From: Rubripirellula obstinata
GTDB taxonomy: Bacteria > Planctomycetota > Planctomycetia > Pirellulales > Pirellulaceae
Assembly (NCBI RefSeq): GCF_001642955.1
Contig: NZ_LWSK01000053.1
Span: 1-40,290, forward strand
Direction of reading: 5' to 3'
Length of the DNA: 40,290 bases
The notes beneath the pieces were generated by a model. The model was not told the origin of the DNA. It did no database searches and saw only the letters and a program-made list of their open reading frames with translations. This document shows, piece after piece, positions 25,993 through 34,858 of this stretch; position 1 is the first letter of the stretch, and every line of letters begins with the position of its first letter. The position numbers were made by a program, and so were the translations under genes.

Positions 25993-26952
25993 TTATACAG
26001 GCAAGATTCCCAGCCCGCTGATCGTTGGCGAAAACGCGCCCAAGTGCTTCGCCTGGTGCGCCGCAACCTTGGCTGCGATCTCCGAACAAGCTCGCAAAGG
26101 TAGACCGCGTACCATTGCTGCCAACATGGCCCCGTGAAAGGTGTCACCACATCCGGTCGTATCCACAACTTGGGCGACCCGATCGGCTGGTTGATGAAAC
26201 GCATCACCACCCGACGTCGCAAACCAACTGCCACGATCACCGCAAGTCACGCCGACCAGTTCAGAGTCAAAATCACGAATCAGAGCTTGGCAAAGCGAGG
26301 CTGGGCTATCCGACACCCCGTTCCGTTTTGACTTCGATTCGCAATGAGTCCGTGCGAAATGTTCCGAGACAATGAAAACGTCTGCTTGTTCGACCAGGGG
26401 AAGAATCTCAGCCCGGTAGCGATAGGCACCACCGTCGTAGGAAACCTTCACGCCCGAATGCTTCGCCACTTCCACGGCCTTCATCGACGCGTCGAAATGG
26501 CGACCATTGAGATGCAAGAACTTTGCTGCAGAAACGATTTCCGCACAACGGTCGGTCCACTGAAAATCAAGCGGTTCAGTTTCCTTGAATTTCCCTGGCG
26601 AGAAGACAATGGTCCTGGAACCGTTGCTCTGCTTGACCCAAACCGTCGCAAGCGATGCGGACACGTTTTCATCGCGATCAATCAATTGAGTATCGACGCC
26701 CGCGTCTGCGAGCTGGCAAACAATGGAATCCGAGACGTTGTCAGTCCCCAGGCAATCCAACATCGCAGTTGAGATTCCCATCGATGCCGCCGTCGCCATC
26801 GCGACCGAAACTCCGCCGCCCAACCCCGAAAACCGATCGATCGCTTCCAGGACTTCTTCTTCCCCCGGCAGGTCATCGACGACCATGACCAAATCCAATA
26901 CCGAAACACCGATTCCAACGATCTCGATTGATTGTTTTTTAGCGAATTTCAT
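25993..26952 (-). CDS. PfkB-family carbohydrate/nucleoside kinase
   Basis: Ribokinase-fold sugar kinase. The ATG at 26952 begins MKFAKKQSIEIVGIGVSVLD, the normal family opening; the frame stays open to 27066 but the extra residues look uncoded. 319 residues. First signature: GGGVSVAMATAASMG at about 45-59. Second signature: DTTGCGDTFHGA at 264-275 with catalytic base Asp270. Cytosolic; phosphorylates a hydroxyl of a sugar, nucleoside or similar small molecule using ATP. It heads the minus-strand unit PfkB > ATP-grasp > M20, divergent from the membrane-protein gene at 27089. Confidence 0.92.
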   Translation of the reverse strand: MKFAKKQSIEIVGIGVSVLDLVMVVDDLPGEEEVLEAIDRFSGLGGGVSVAMATAASMGISTAMLDCLGTDNVSDSIVCQLADAGVDTQLIDRDENVSASLATVWVKQSNGSRTIVFSPGKFKETEPLDFQWTDRCAEIVSAAKFLHLNGRHFDASMKAVEVAKHSGVKVSYDGGAYRYRAEILPLVEQADVFIVSEHFARTHCESKSKRNGVSDSPASLCQALIRDFDSELVGVTCGDRGSWFATSGGDAFHQPADRVAQVVDTTGCGDTFHGAMLAAMVRGLPLRACSEIAAKVAAHQAKHLGAFSPTISGLGILPV

Positions 26953-27088
26953 ACAATCGAATGGGAGCGAGGATCTCAATACGCCAAAGCCGATAGAAGT
27001 GGTAAGATCTGCTTTGCGGATTAAGCAAGCTGGCTGCGTGATATGCAGCATACCCGTCGTTTCCATCTTTCATCAAATCGGCAATCCA

Positions 27089-27829
27089 ATGAGTCAAGCA
27101 AATCCCTATCAGCCAGCCGCAACGACACCCGTTTACGATCCTGAAATTCGCAGGGTGAAAGTTCGACCGTTCGAGTTGTTGCAGCGAGGCTACGATTTCA
27201 TTAGCGGTCAATACTGGTTGTTCTTTGGGCTCAGTTTGGTCGGGATGCTAATCGCTTCGGCGGTTCCCTTCGGAATCATCATGGGGCCCATGCTGGTCGG
27301 CATCTACCTTTGCTTCCTGGCTCGCGAACGGGGCGAAACGGTTGAGTTTGCCAAACTGTTCCAAGGCTTCGACTCGTTCAAAGAATCATTCATCGCAACA
27401 CTGGTGATCATTGCGGCAACATTCGTTGTGATTATACCGCTGATGTTGGTGTTCGTCGTCGCGATGATGTTCCTGATCGATCCACAACAAAACGGCCCCA
27501 ACGACGGGCCTCCGATCGCTCTGTTTGCGTTAATGTTTGCCTTTTACGTCGTCCTGTTGTTGGTCAACATGCTGATCGTCCTACCTTTTATGTTCACGTT
27601 CCAGTTGATCGCGGATCGCAACGTTTCAGGGATCGATGCGGTGAAGCTTAGCCTGAAAGCCGTCCGTGTTAACTTGTTCGGATTACTTGGTTATTTGATT
27701 ATCACGACGGTTGTATCAATCGTATTGATGATCATGTGCTACATCCCGCTGTTCTTCTTTCTTCCAGTATTGTTCGCGTCACTTTTCCTTATCTACCGCG
27801 ACATTTTTCCGCTGGAAGCCCAGCTTTGA
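27089..27829 (+). CDS. polytopic membrane protein
   Basis: 246 residues from the ATG at 27089 (the frame is open far upstream but antisense to the PfkB gene). A short N-terminal Pro/Gln/Tyr segment (MSQANPYQPAATTPVYDP) precedes about five or six hydrophobic helices: YWLFFGLSLVGMLIASAVPF, IIMGPMLVGIYLCFLA, FIATLVIIAATFVVIIPLML, IALFALMFAFYVVLLLVNML, and a C-terminal pair. Similar proteins are common in planctomycetes, resembling small DUF4013/GlpM-like membrane proteins; no activity can be assigned. Confidence 0.75.
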   Translation: MSQANPYQPAATTPVYDPEIRRVKVRPFELLQRGYDFISGQYWLFFGLSLVGMLIASAVPFGIIMGPMLVGIYLCFLARERGETVEFAKLFQGFDSFKESFIATLVIIAATFVVIIPLMLVFVVAMMFLIDPQQNGPNDGPPIALFALMFAFYVVLLLVNMLIVLPFMFTFQLIADRNVSGIDAVKLSLKAVRVNLFGLLGYLIITTVVSIVLMIMCYIPLFFFLPVLFASLFLIYRDIFPLEAQL

Positions 27830-28069
27830 CCTTCTTTCTAACCCGACGATCAGAATCAAACAATTTGATCTGAATCTTTGCGAATTCAGCTTGTAGGGCT
27901 CTTTCACATTTTAGGACGTGGAGTGGTTTGAATCGACAAGACGGCAATGGGTGTCGAAGTGAGGATGTAGGACGCTGGTGTCTAAACACTGAGCGATCTT
28001 GCGAAAACCAAAGGTTGCGAGACCTTGGTCGGCGGCTTACGTCGGTCGTCCATGTCATCATGATTTTCA
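27830..28069. other. 240-bp spacer, no gene seen
   Basis: No open frame looks coding. A near-palindrome, CAGAATCAAA then TTTGATCTG (27851-27872), lies 198 nt before the Wzz-like start. A regulatory role is possible but unsupported. Confidence 0.3.
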
Positions 28070-30466
28070 ATGCCATCTACCGCCACACACGATCGTCAAC
28101 GGCTTTTGGCCCGCAAACGCGGGCTTCCAGAGTTGAACGATCTATTTGTCGCATGTAGTAGACATTTGTTGCTGACCACTGTCTTTAGCGTAACCGCTGC
28201 AACGGCGTTCGCGATGGTTGCCTGGGTGTTGATCCCACCGGTGTATCAAGCCGATGGATTGGTCCGAGTGCGAGAAAAGCAATCGGTGATCTTTGCACCG
28301 CAAACGTCACGGTCCGAGGACACAGCATTCTTTCGTACACAAACCAAGCTGGTACAGTCGCCGCAAGTTTTGCGAGCAGCAATTCAGGACGCTGAAGCCG
28401 CTGCGTATCTCGAGCTGATTCCAGAAGCTGAGCGCGTGAAGTGGTTGAGCGGGCAATTGAGTGCGGTCACTCAGCCGGGTTCCGAGGTGATGAGCATCAC
28501 CGTCAAGCATGGAGTCCCCGAAGTCGCTCAGGCGCTGTGCAATGCGACCACTCGTTCCTACCTAGCGGAAATCACAAAGCGCTTAGCACACGATCGCCAA
28601 GTTCGAGAGCAGCAATTGCGGATTGCGGCGGAACAAGCCGACCGAGAACTGGATTTGGCTTGGAACAAGCTTCGGAAAGTTGCGATTGACGTTGGGTCCG
28701 ACAGCGCAGCAACCATGACGCTTCGCGATGAAATGCAATTCCAAGCCTTCCGCGAACATTCTCGTCGGTTGCACGCTGCGGAACTCAAAGGCAATCAATT
28801 GCGAGCACGGCTCACCGAAATGCATTTGCATCAGGATGCCGAGGCCGACAATGAAACCTCGTTGGATTTTCGACTGCAACAAGAACCGCAGGTCGCTTTG
28901 GCTCGCAAACGAGTCGCTGAAATCGAACTACAGATTCAGCAAATGGATCAAATCGCCGCGAACCCAAGTTCGCCTCAGCTATCCCGATTGATCCGACAAC
29001 GCGACTACTACGTGGCTGAACTGGAAGCGTTGGTCGATCTTCGCCGAACAGAACTGACTCGAAAACTTCGCCAAGAGAATCATTCTGAGAAAAAGTCTTC
29101 GATCGCAAGTTTGAAGCAAGAAGTTGAGCTCAATCGAATTGAAATCGAATTTTTGCGAAAGCAATTAGCCGAATATGATCCTGGAACGACCGAGGTTGCC
29201 GCTAGAACTGCCGTTCCACTGGACATGTCCCGTCACGAAATCCGTCGGCTTAGCGGATTGGCCGACAGTTTGTGGAAGGCTCTGCAAGAGCACCGGATCG
29301 AAGTGAACTCGCAGCCTCGCGTGACTCTGATCTCGCTGGCCTCGCTGCCTGGGAAAGCGAATCGGGCGACCCAGTTTCGTGGTGTCGCAATCGCCGGGCT
29401 GGGTGGTTGGTTGTTGGTGATCCTGTGTGTCGGCCATTTGGAATGGCGCGACTGCCGCGTTCGATGCCCGGAAGACATTCAAACGGTATCCGCCTATCCC
29501 CTTTTTGGTGCAGCCACTTCGCCATCAAGCCAAACTCATCGAGAAAGCGGCTGGAAACAAAAAGCCGGTCGCATCTTTGGCTTTAAGGATCGCCAACCAA
29601 GCAGCGGAGTCCGTGAGGCGGCAACGCGACTAATTTTACGCGACCTGCATTCATCCCAAACCAAGTCCTTAATGGTGACAAGCTGCATCACGGCGGAGCC
29701 AAGGCATTTGGTGTCCCAAGAAATGGCGGTGCTGCTCGCAGGATTCCAACGAACTGTTTTGCTGATCGATTGTGACACCGATCGTGGACTTTTAAGCCAG
29801 ACCCTCGGCGCTGATCAATCAATCGGAATTCGGCAGATGCCCCGAATCGATGAGACACCAGCCTACGAAGCCGTTTCCCAAATCCTGATTTCAACGGACA
29901 ATCCCGACATCGATTTTCTGCCGATTGGCCCTTCGGATAATCAACAGTGGTGGATTGACCCGCGATCGCTGCGTGGTGTCTTAGATGTGATGCGTGATCG
30001 GTATGACGTCATTGTGATCAATGGCCCATCATTGATGAGATCTGCCGAAAGCGTGCTGCTGGCCGCCGAAGCCGATCACAGTGTGTTTGCATCTTTCGTC
30101 AACAAGAGCCGATGGGACCAACTACTTCGATGCGAAGAAACAGCTCAAAGCATCGGAGTCCCGCTAAGCGGTTGCATCTATCACAGCGGAAAACGATTAG
30201 CTCGCCTGAAAATCTCCGATAAACCTACCGCCACCCGAAAACCAAAACCGGCTCGTCGAGCAGACGCAACAGCACCGGCAACAACGGCCTCCACGAAGCA
30301 AATTGGCGAAGTTCAGCCTTCAGATAGTTTCGAAGAGCATGAACTTAGGCGTCAGATTAGTGATTTGCAAGATGAAATTAGAAGAGTCCAATCGGACCAC
30401 AAGAATCGCAACTTAGTTGAATCGTCTAGCAACTCGAACTCGCAACCGGACTCTGCGGAAACATGA
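28070..30466 (+). CDS. Wzz-type polysaccharide co-polymerase with degenerate tyrosine-kinase (BY-kinase) domain
   Basis: 798 residues. An inner-membrane helix at about 32-55 and a second at about 437-458 flank a long coiled-coil periplasmic region: the Wzz/GumC layout controlling exopolysaccharide chain length. A cytoplasmic BY-kinase-like domain follows. Walker A, normally GxGKS/T, reads TSCITAEPRHLVSQEM (about 537-552) and lacks the Lys. Walker A' (LLIDCDTDRG, about 564-573) is roughly kept, and Walker B reads VIVINGPSL (about 647) with Asn in place of Asp. No Tyr-rich tail is seen: residues beyond ~720 are Lys/Arg/Ala-rich, ending in a coiled coil. A regulatory pseudokinase is likely. Confidence 0.85.
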   Translation: MPSTATHDRQRLLARKRGLPELNDLFVACSRHLLLTTVFSVTAATAFAMVAWVLIPPVYQADGLVRVREKQSVIFAPQTSRSEDTAFFRTQTKLVQSPQVLRAAIQDAEAAAYLELIPEAERVKWLSGQLSAVTQPGSEVMSITVKHGVPEVAQALCNATTRSYLAEITKRLAHDRQVREQQLRIAAEQADRELDLAWNKLRKVAIDVGSDSAATMTLRDEMQFQAFREHSRRLHAAELKGNQLRARLTEMHLHQDAEADNETSLDFRLQQEPQVALARKRVAEIELQIQQMDQIAANPSSPQLSRLIRQRDYYVAELEALVDLRRTELTRKLRQENHSEKKSSIASLKQEVELNRIEIEFLRKQLAEYDPGTTEVAARTAVPLDMSRHEIRRLSGLADSLWKALQEHRIEVNSQPRVTLISLASLPGKANRATQFRGVAIAGLGGWLLVILCVGHLEWRDCRVRCPEDIQTVSAYPLFGAATSPSSQTHRESGWKQKAGRIFGFKDRQPSSGVREAATRLILRDLHSSQTKSLMVTSCITAEPRHLVSQEMAVLLAGFQRTVLLIDCDTDRGLLSQTLGADQSIGIRQMPRIDETPAYEAVSQILISTDNPDIDFLPIGPSDNQQWWIDPRSLRGVLDVMRDRYDVIVINGPSLMRSAESVLLAAEADHSVFASFVNKSRWDQLLRCEETAQSIGVPLSGCIYHSGKRLARLKISDKPTATRKPKPARRADATAPATTASTKQIGEVQPSDSFEEHELRRQISDLQDEIRRVQSDHKNRNLVESSSNSNSQPDSAET

Positions 30467-31455
30467 TGCCATCCCCACTAGCGAATTCTGGCTCGGTCTC
30501 GACTTCAGTTGTTTCCGCCTCTCAGTTTTACGTACATCCCGCAGCAGAAGAACTGCCGCCGGGGGCAGCGTCGTTGACTCGCGACAACCTGCCGGAAGCA
30601 TGCGAAAACCCGATTCCATCTATCTTGGGAAGCTCAAAAAACAGTTCCAAGACTTACTCAAGCGAACATTCTTTTCATCTGGAAAATGCGGAGCCCGCGA
30701 GTTACTTTCGCGTCAAAACATGGGTCGACCGATTAATCACCGCGGGATTGTTACTGGTGGCAACTCCATTGATGATCATCGTCGCGATCGCTGTCTTGGT
30801 TTTGGACGGTCGTCCGATCTTCTTTCGCCAAGTTCGTGTCGGTAAAGGCGGCGACCTATTCCAGATCTGGAAATTCCGTACGATGCAACGCGATGCGGAA
30901 GCCAGCACGGGTGCTGTGTGGAGCAGTGCGGGTGACACGCGAGTGACCGCCCTAGGACATTGGCTTCGACAAACGCACCTGGATGAACTGCCGCAGTTCC
31001 TAAATGTGTTGACGGGCGACATGAATCTGATTGGACCACGTCCCGAAAGACCCGAGTTCGTCAAGCGGCTGTCGGCAGAGATCCCCAGCTACGATCTTCG
31101 CAGCCAGGTCCGTCCAGGCATCACTGGTTTGGCACAATTGCGATTGGGTTACGACGAATCGATTGCGGGCGTGCCCAAAAAAGTCCAATGCGATCTGGAA
31201 TACATTAGCGGCACCAGTTTCGTTCGCGATTTTGGATTGCTTGCCAAAACGGTTCCGCACATCACGCTGCAGTTGGTCAAGTCCAGACTAGCCAAAATTC
31301 AAAAGACGATTCATCCCGTCAAGAAAAGTTTATGGGATGATCATTCCACCGAAACGATTTCTGATAGTCGTCTGTACATTCACCCGGCTCAGGCTTTGAA
31401 GAAAGAACGAATGTCAGCTTCGCCAAGTACGAAGGCTGATAGCGAGGTCGCCTGA
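30463..31455 (+). CDS. sugar-phosphate transferase for exopolysaccharide initiation (WbaP/PglC-type core)
   Basis: Monotopic phosphoglycosyl transferase family that moves a sugar phosphate from a UDP-sugar to undecaprenyl phosphate. 330 residues, overlapping the preceding stop by 4 nt (ATGA). The N-terminal ~75 residues are Ser-rich and not conserved. Then comes the re-entrant hydrophobic helix (RLITAGLLLVATPLMIIVAI, near 89-108), FRQVRVGKGGDLFQIWKFRT, and the catalytic Asp-Glu pair in THLDELPQFLNVLTGDMNLI (D173-E174 approx.), GPRPERPEF, PGITGLAQL. It lacks the extra WbaP transmembrane bundle, so it is the small PGT type. It works with the Wzz-like protein; other polymer genes are not in this window. 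Confidence 0.92.
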   Translation: MMPSPLANSGSVSTSVVSASQFYVHPAAEELPPGAASLTRDNLPEACENPIPSILGSSKNSSKTYSSEHSFHLENAEPASYFRVKTWVDRLITAGLLLVATPLMIIVAIAVLVLDGRPIFFRQVRVGKGGDLFQIWKFRTMQRDAEASTGAVWSSAGDTRVTALGHWLRQTHLDELPQFLNVLTGDMNLIGPRPERPEFVKRLSAEIPSYDLRSQVRPGITGLAQLRLGYDESIAGVPKKVQCDLEYISGTSFVRDFGLLAKTVPHITLQLVKSRLAKIQKTIHPVKKSLWDDHSTETISDSRLYIHPAQALKKERMSASPSTKADSEVA

Positions 31456-31458
31456 TCA

Positions 31459-33069
31459 TCACCGACGACTGCTAGGATTCCGACTCACTCGCAGCGATCG
31501 ATCGGCTCTGGATCGATCGACCCAGGCACCACCATCCCATGTGCTTCGTCCAGGAATGCGCCAATCCGATTCATCAACCTTGATAGAAGTCGCGTCAAGT
31601 TGCTTCAAGATTCGCTTAGCGCTTTGGTGGGGCAACTGCATCGTTACCAATTGTGACCAAGGTTCTTTTCGGACAATCGCGACGTGTTTGCCGACGCGTG
31701 TTACCTTCGCAGCCGCAAGGTCGTATTTCCAGATTGGAAGCCCGCGAAACTGGCTTGCCAGAATTCCGTTGCTGCTAAGCAGCATGTCATGATCGATCCA
31801 CGTTGGGGCACCTTGACCAAAGCTTTCGCGACTAGAAATGTCGGCATCCAACGCCGCGTCTACCAAATTCCAGATTCGCAAACGACGTGAAGTCACGATC
31901 GCCAACGCATTCCCGTAGGGGGAAAACGAAACGCCCGGCATTTGTGGTTCCACCTTGATCCGCCCAAGCGGCTTTCCAGTTTCAACCGCATACAAATCAA
32001 CGGCTCCGCTGGCAGGGACCGCCAGATAGCGTCCGCCTTCTGAAAGTGCTGGTTCGGATCGTGGGTCCACATGATCGATGCGAAAAACGGTCTCGCCAGA
32101 AACCAAGTTCCAAAGCACGATGCTGGACTTTAGTTGGGCGATCACATGCTGCGAATCGACAAGGTTTGCCCACAACAATTTCGGTGGCGACTGGCCCACC
32201 GAGGAATCAGCACCTGGCAATAGCTGTTGGGAAATCTGACGAACGTTGTCTTCGTTCCAGCCTTCGGCCAACGCGATCGAACCGCCTTCGCCCATGGTTC
32301 CATGCCCGGTCAACAACAACGATCGGCCACTGCCAATGTGATGATCCAGTAATCGCACGCGGCCTTTGCTTTGCATCGCGACGATCGACGATTGATCGCC
32401 GAAATCGAAACGGAGCAATTGACGGCGGGTGGCCTGGCCAGGAATCAGCGTATGCTCGCTAAGCGACACGGCGACCGACGTTTTACGTGTTTGCCAATCA
32501 TCCGTAACAACGATCGGAATCGGTGCAGAAACTTCATCGGCAAAATCAATTTCATCAATTGAAATCACAGCGTCGGTGCATCCGATTGACCATGGCGAAC
32601 AATCAGCTTCGGCTTCCTCGGGCAACTGGCGTCGCGGTCGAACAACGTTGTTTGATTCAAGGTTCAGTTGACCACCAAGACTTGGCGAAACGCGATCCTG
32701 ATCGACGGTCGTGCTTAGTGCCAGAACTGGCAAAGGGTCATGCTCGGGCGCTTCGGGTGGTCGTTGCCTTAGCCGATTGCCTTCGATGTCGCGTCGAAGG
32801 TGATCATCAATGAATTCGCGATCTTCTAAACTCAACTGATCAATCATCAGCGTCACGGTTCCGCCGTCCGATCGTCTTAGGATCACGAACTGTTGATCCT
32901 CGGTCACTCGCACCAGCGACGCATCAACCGAATGCAAACCGGATGAATCCACCCAGACGCGGTTGACTTGTTGAGCGGTCGCGGTGGTCGGTATCGCGAT
33001 CAGAAAGAATGCGCCGACCGCGAATGCTGAAGTAGCAAATCGGGAAACGCTAGTTGGTTTGAAAATCAT
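31459..33069 (-). CDS. exported SHD1-domain protein with WD40/PQQ-like propeller
   Basis: The ATG at 33069 gives 536 residues and a signal peptide (FATSAFAVGAFFLIAIPTTA, cleaved near TAQ). Residues about 37-90 form an SHD1 domain (RVWVDSSGLHSVDASLVRVT...), widespread in planctomycete exported proteins. The C-terminal half has WD/propeller-type repeats: HVIAQLKSSIVLWNLVSG, then DLYAVETGKPLGRIKVEP, then RLRIWNLVDAAL. A secreted binding or scaffold protein is likely; the ligand is unknown. It follows the HEAT lipoprotein by 19 nt, so one operon. The upstream frame to 33210 lies inside that gene. Confidence 0.8.
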   Translation of the reverse strand: MIFKPTSVSRFATSAFAVGAFFLIAIPTTATAQQVNRVWVDSSGLHSVDASLVRVTEDQQFVILRRSDGGTVTLMIDQLSLEDREFIDDHLRRDIEGNRLRQRPPEAPEHDPLPVLALSTTVDQDRVSPSLGGQLNLESNNVVRPRRQLPEEAEADCSPWSIGCTDAVISIDEIDFADEVSAPIPIVVTDDWQTRKTSVAVSLSEHTLIPGQATRRQLLRFDFGDQSSIVAMQSKGRVRLLDHHIGSGRSLLLTGHGTMGEGGSIALAEGWNEDNVRQISQQLLPGADSSVGQSPPKLLWANLVDSQHVIAQLKSSIVLWNLVSGETVFRIDHVDPRSEPALSEGGRYLAVPASGAVDLYAVETGKPLGRIKVEPQMPGVSFSPYGNALAIVTSRRLRIWNLVDAALDADISSRESFGQGAPTWIDHDMLLSSNGILASQFRGLPIWKYDLAAAKVTRVGKHVAIVRKEPWSQLVTMQLPHQSAKRILKQLDATSIKVDESDWRIPGRSTWDGGAWVDRSRADRSLRVSRNPSSRR

Positions 33070-33088
33070 CAGCGAATTTATTTTGAGA

Positions 33089-33871
33089 TTAGCGAAACAG
33101 ATCGTTGGCTCGATCAGCGATTTTCGTCGTTGCTTCACCGATAGGATTTGCCGGGTTCGCCGGTCCAGTGGGCTTGATGTCCAGGGCAGCGATCCACGTT
33201 TGCGGGTCATCGCCGTGATTTTCGCCGGTGACCCCGCGAAGCGAATCGATCACCAACGTTTGAGTCGCGGGATTGCGATCACGAAGCGCCGTTTTCAGCG
33301 AATCAATCGCGATGGGACTTTTGTGATTCGCCAGTGCCGAAATGGCAGCACGGCGAACGTCATCATTGGTTTCCGTTCCGACCGTCGCAGCCAACATACG
33401 AGCCGCCTCGGTGGCTTCATTTGATGCCAAAGTTGCATCGGACGCCAACGCTCGACAGGCTTCCATGCGTACTTTAAAGCTGTCGTCGTCGAGCCCTTTT
33501 TCGATCAAAGCAATCGAGGGTACGGCGTTCATGTTGCCAGCGGTCTGAATTGCTAAACGACGCATTTCCGGATTCTGATCGTTCTCCAGCATCGCGGTCA
33601 GGTGTTCGGTCCAGGTCTGTTGCCGCTCGGCGGGCATTGTCCCAATGGTTTCGGCGAGTGTCATCAGTTCTTCTCGCCGCTGATAATCAGTGACGCCCCG
33701 CTCTTTGTCTCGTTTCCAATCGCCCATCGCGTAGTACGGATTCGCGGCCTTCAAGGCATACATCGGCCCATCATGACAACCCGAAAGCGGGCCGATGATC
33801 GCGGCAACGCCAAGCAGGACGGCAAGTTGATAAATGGCAGAATTGTGAGCAGTCAAAGTAGGCACCAACAT
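33089..33871 (-). CDS. HEAT-repeat lipoprotein
   Basis: From the ATG at 33871, 260 residues. TTG 33937 and ATG 33934 are possible but the signal peptide is then too long. Signal: AIYQLAVLLGVAAIIGP, then lipobox LSGC with Cys32. The mature part (YYAMGDWKRDKERGVTDYQR, then repeats such as EMRRLAIQTAGNMNAVPSIA and VRRAAISALANHKSPIAIDS) is alpha-solenoid HEAT repeats, giving a protein-binding surface on the membrane. It precedes the SHD1-propeller gene; the two may act together at the cell envelope. Confidence 0.8.
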   Translation of the reverse strand: MLVPTLTAHNSAIYQLAVLLGVAAIIGPLSGCHDGPMYALKAANPYYAMGDWKRDKERGVTDYQRREELMTLAETIGTMPAERQQTWTEHLTAMLENDQNPEMRRLAIQTAGNMNAVPSIALIEKGLDDDSFKVRMEACRALASDATLASNEATEAARMLAATVGTETNDDVRRAAISALANHKSPIAIDSLKTALRDRNPATQTLVIDSLRGVTGENHGDDPQTWIAALDIKPTGPANPANPIGEATTKIADRANDLFR

Positions 33872-34054
33872 GAATGGGAAACTCGTTCGTGATGACGAGT
33901 GGCCACGCTGTACCTGCGCAGCGCCGATTCGCATCAATGCGGGTGTAACAAACCAAGAAACCTCAAACCAAGATCAATACAGAAACCATTTCTCTAAACT
34001 CTTTTCGTGTCCAGCAGGCTGATCGAGCCCTCGTTCTTGTGTCCAAGGAGTTTT

Positions 34055-34151
34055 TGGGCAAAACGATGGAGGGGCAGAACGATACAAGTGCAGAATTGTT
34101 GGACAGAAATTCGACCAAGTGCATCGTTTTGCCCCTCCATCGTTTTGCCCA
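34055..34151. repeat. 29-bp imperfect inverted repeat in the spacer 33874-34390
   Basis: Arms 34055-34083 and 34123-34151 (CGATGGAGGGGCAAAAC-type and complement) with a single mismatch and a 39-nt loop. No T-run. It is followed by a protein remnant at 34212-34349. Apart from these two features the spacer shows nothing. Confidence 0.6.
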
Positions 34152-34211
34152 ATTTCTCAGTCTCCTTTTCACCGACGATTCACAGAGGCTGTGAAACAGT
34201 CACATCGCGGG

Positions 34212-34349
34212 ATGTTGGACGCTACAGTCTTAATTCTGGTCGTGTTTGAATTGGGCATGTTGCTGACGGTTCGCGACAGTCTGTCGCTGAACATCATCAT
34301 GCTGGTCTACCCAATCGATGCGATAAAGCAGTGGCAGATGCCGAACTGA
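34212..34349 (+). pseudogene. C-terminal remnant of a DUF2585-type membrane protein
   Basis: A 45-residue frame from the ATG at 34212 to TGA at 34347-34349. It has one hydrophobic stretch ([19 protein letters not shown]), then [20 protein letters not shown]. This resembles the C-terminal pattern of DUF2585 proteins, 'E...(L)(T/V)IRDNLTLNIIMLxxPxxAIxxWQ'. The family is about 180-200 residues long; nothing upstream matches, so the rest has been lost. The final motif is well kept, so the loss looks recent. Confidence 0.5.
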
Positions 34350-34390
34350 ATGAGTAGCACTCGTAGTTTAGAACCGAGTCAGATTCAGTC

Positions 34391-34858
34391 TTACAAATCT
34401 TTGGGCCTGGGCTTTAACTGGCAGAAGAGAGCTTTTTTTTGGTTGGGCAGCGAGAAATCAAAGCCGCAGGTCTTCAAGAAATCTTCGGACGAACTGATCG
34501 CCATCACTTCCATGATCCCTAGTTCACGAGCCCGATCAACGCAGGCGGTCACCAACGCTTTGCCGACACCGGTGCCCTGGTGTTGGTGATGAACCGCCAA
34601 GCATTGCAATTCAGAAATTTTGGGACTGTAAATCTCTACCGCAGAAAAACCAATGATCTGTTGCTTGTCATTCGCAGCGGGAATCTCGGCGACGAAACCA
34701 TGGCGAGTCAATTCAATGATCTCGGCTTCGGTTCTTGCCAGCAGCAAACTTTGCATCACATAGGGACGTAGCAAAGCGTGGATCACGCCGGCATCGGCCG
34801 CGACAGCCTGACGAATTTCCAGACCCGCAGGTGGCAATTTCGGTAACGTCTTGGACAA
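34391..34858 (-). CDS. GNAT acetyltransferase, ArgA/NAGS-like
   Basis: 155 residues. Acetyl-CoA site: CLAVHHQHQGTGVGKALV (about 86-103, with the Q/R-x-x-G-x-G/A pattern). The opening IRQAVAADAGVIHALLRPYV and tail GFDFSLPNQKKALFCQLKP are typical of small N-acetylglutamate-synthase-like acetyltransferases. The start is TTG 34858, supported by a clear AGGTGA six bases upstream that overlaps the aroDE stop (TAGGTGA). Thus it is translationally linked to aroDE. Possible roles: N-acetylation of glutamate for arginine synthesis or another amine; unproven. Confidence 0.8.
   Translation of the reverse strand: MSKTLPKLPPAGLEIRQAVAADAGVIHALLRPYVMQSLLLARTEAEIIELTRHGFVAEIPAANDKQQIIGFSAVEIYSPKISELQCLAVHHQHQGTGVGKALVTACVDRARELGIMEVMAISSSEDFLKTCGFDFSLPNQKKALFCQLKPRPKDL

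Noticed and set aside
23117-26952. A pheganomycin-like biosynthetic cluster
   Set aside because: Only the ligase resembles PGM1 loosely. No precursor peptide, transporter or tailoring gene is adjacent, so I keep only the weaker claim of a small-molecule cassette.
26723-27088. N-terminal extension of the membrane protein to 26723
   Set aside because: The added 122 residues are antisense to the PfkB gene; the ATG at 27089 begins a normal protein with its first helix in the expected place.
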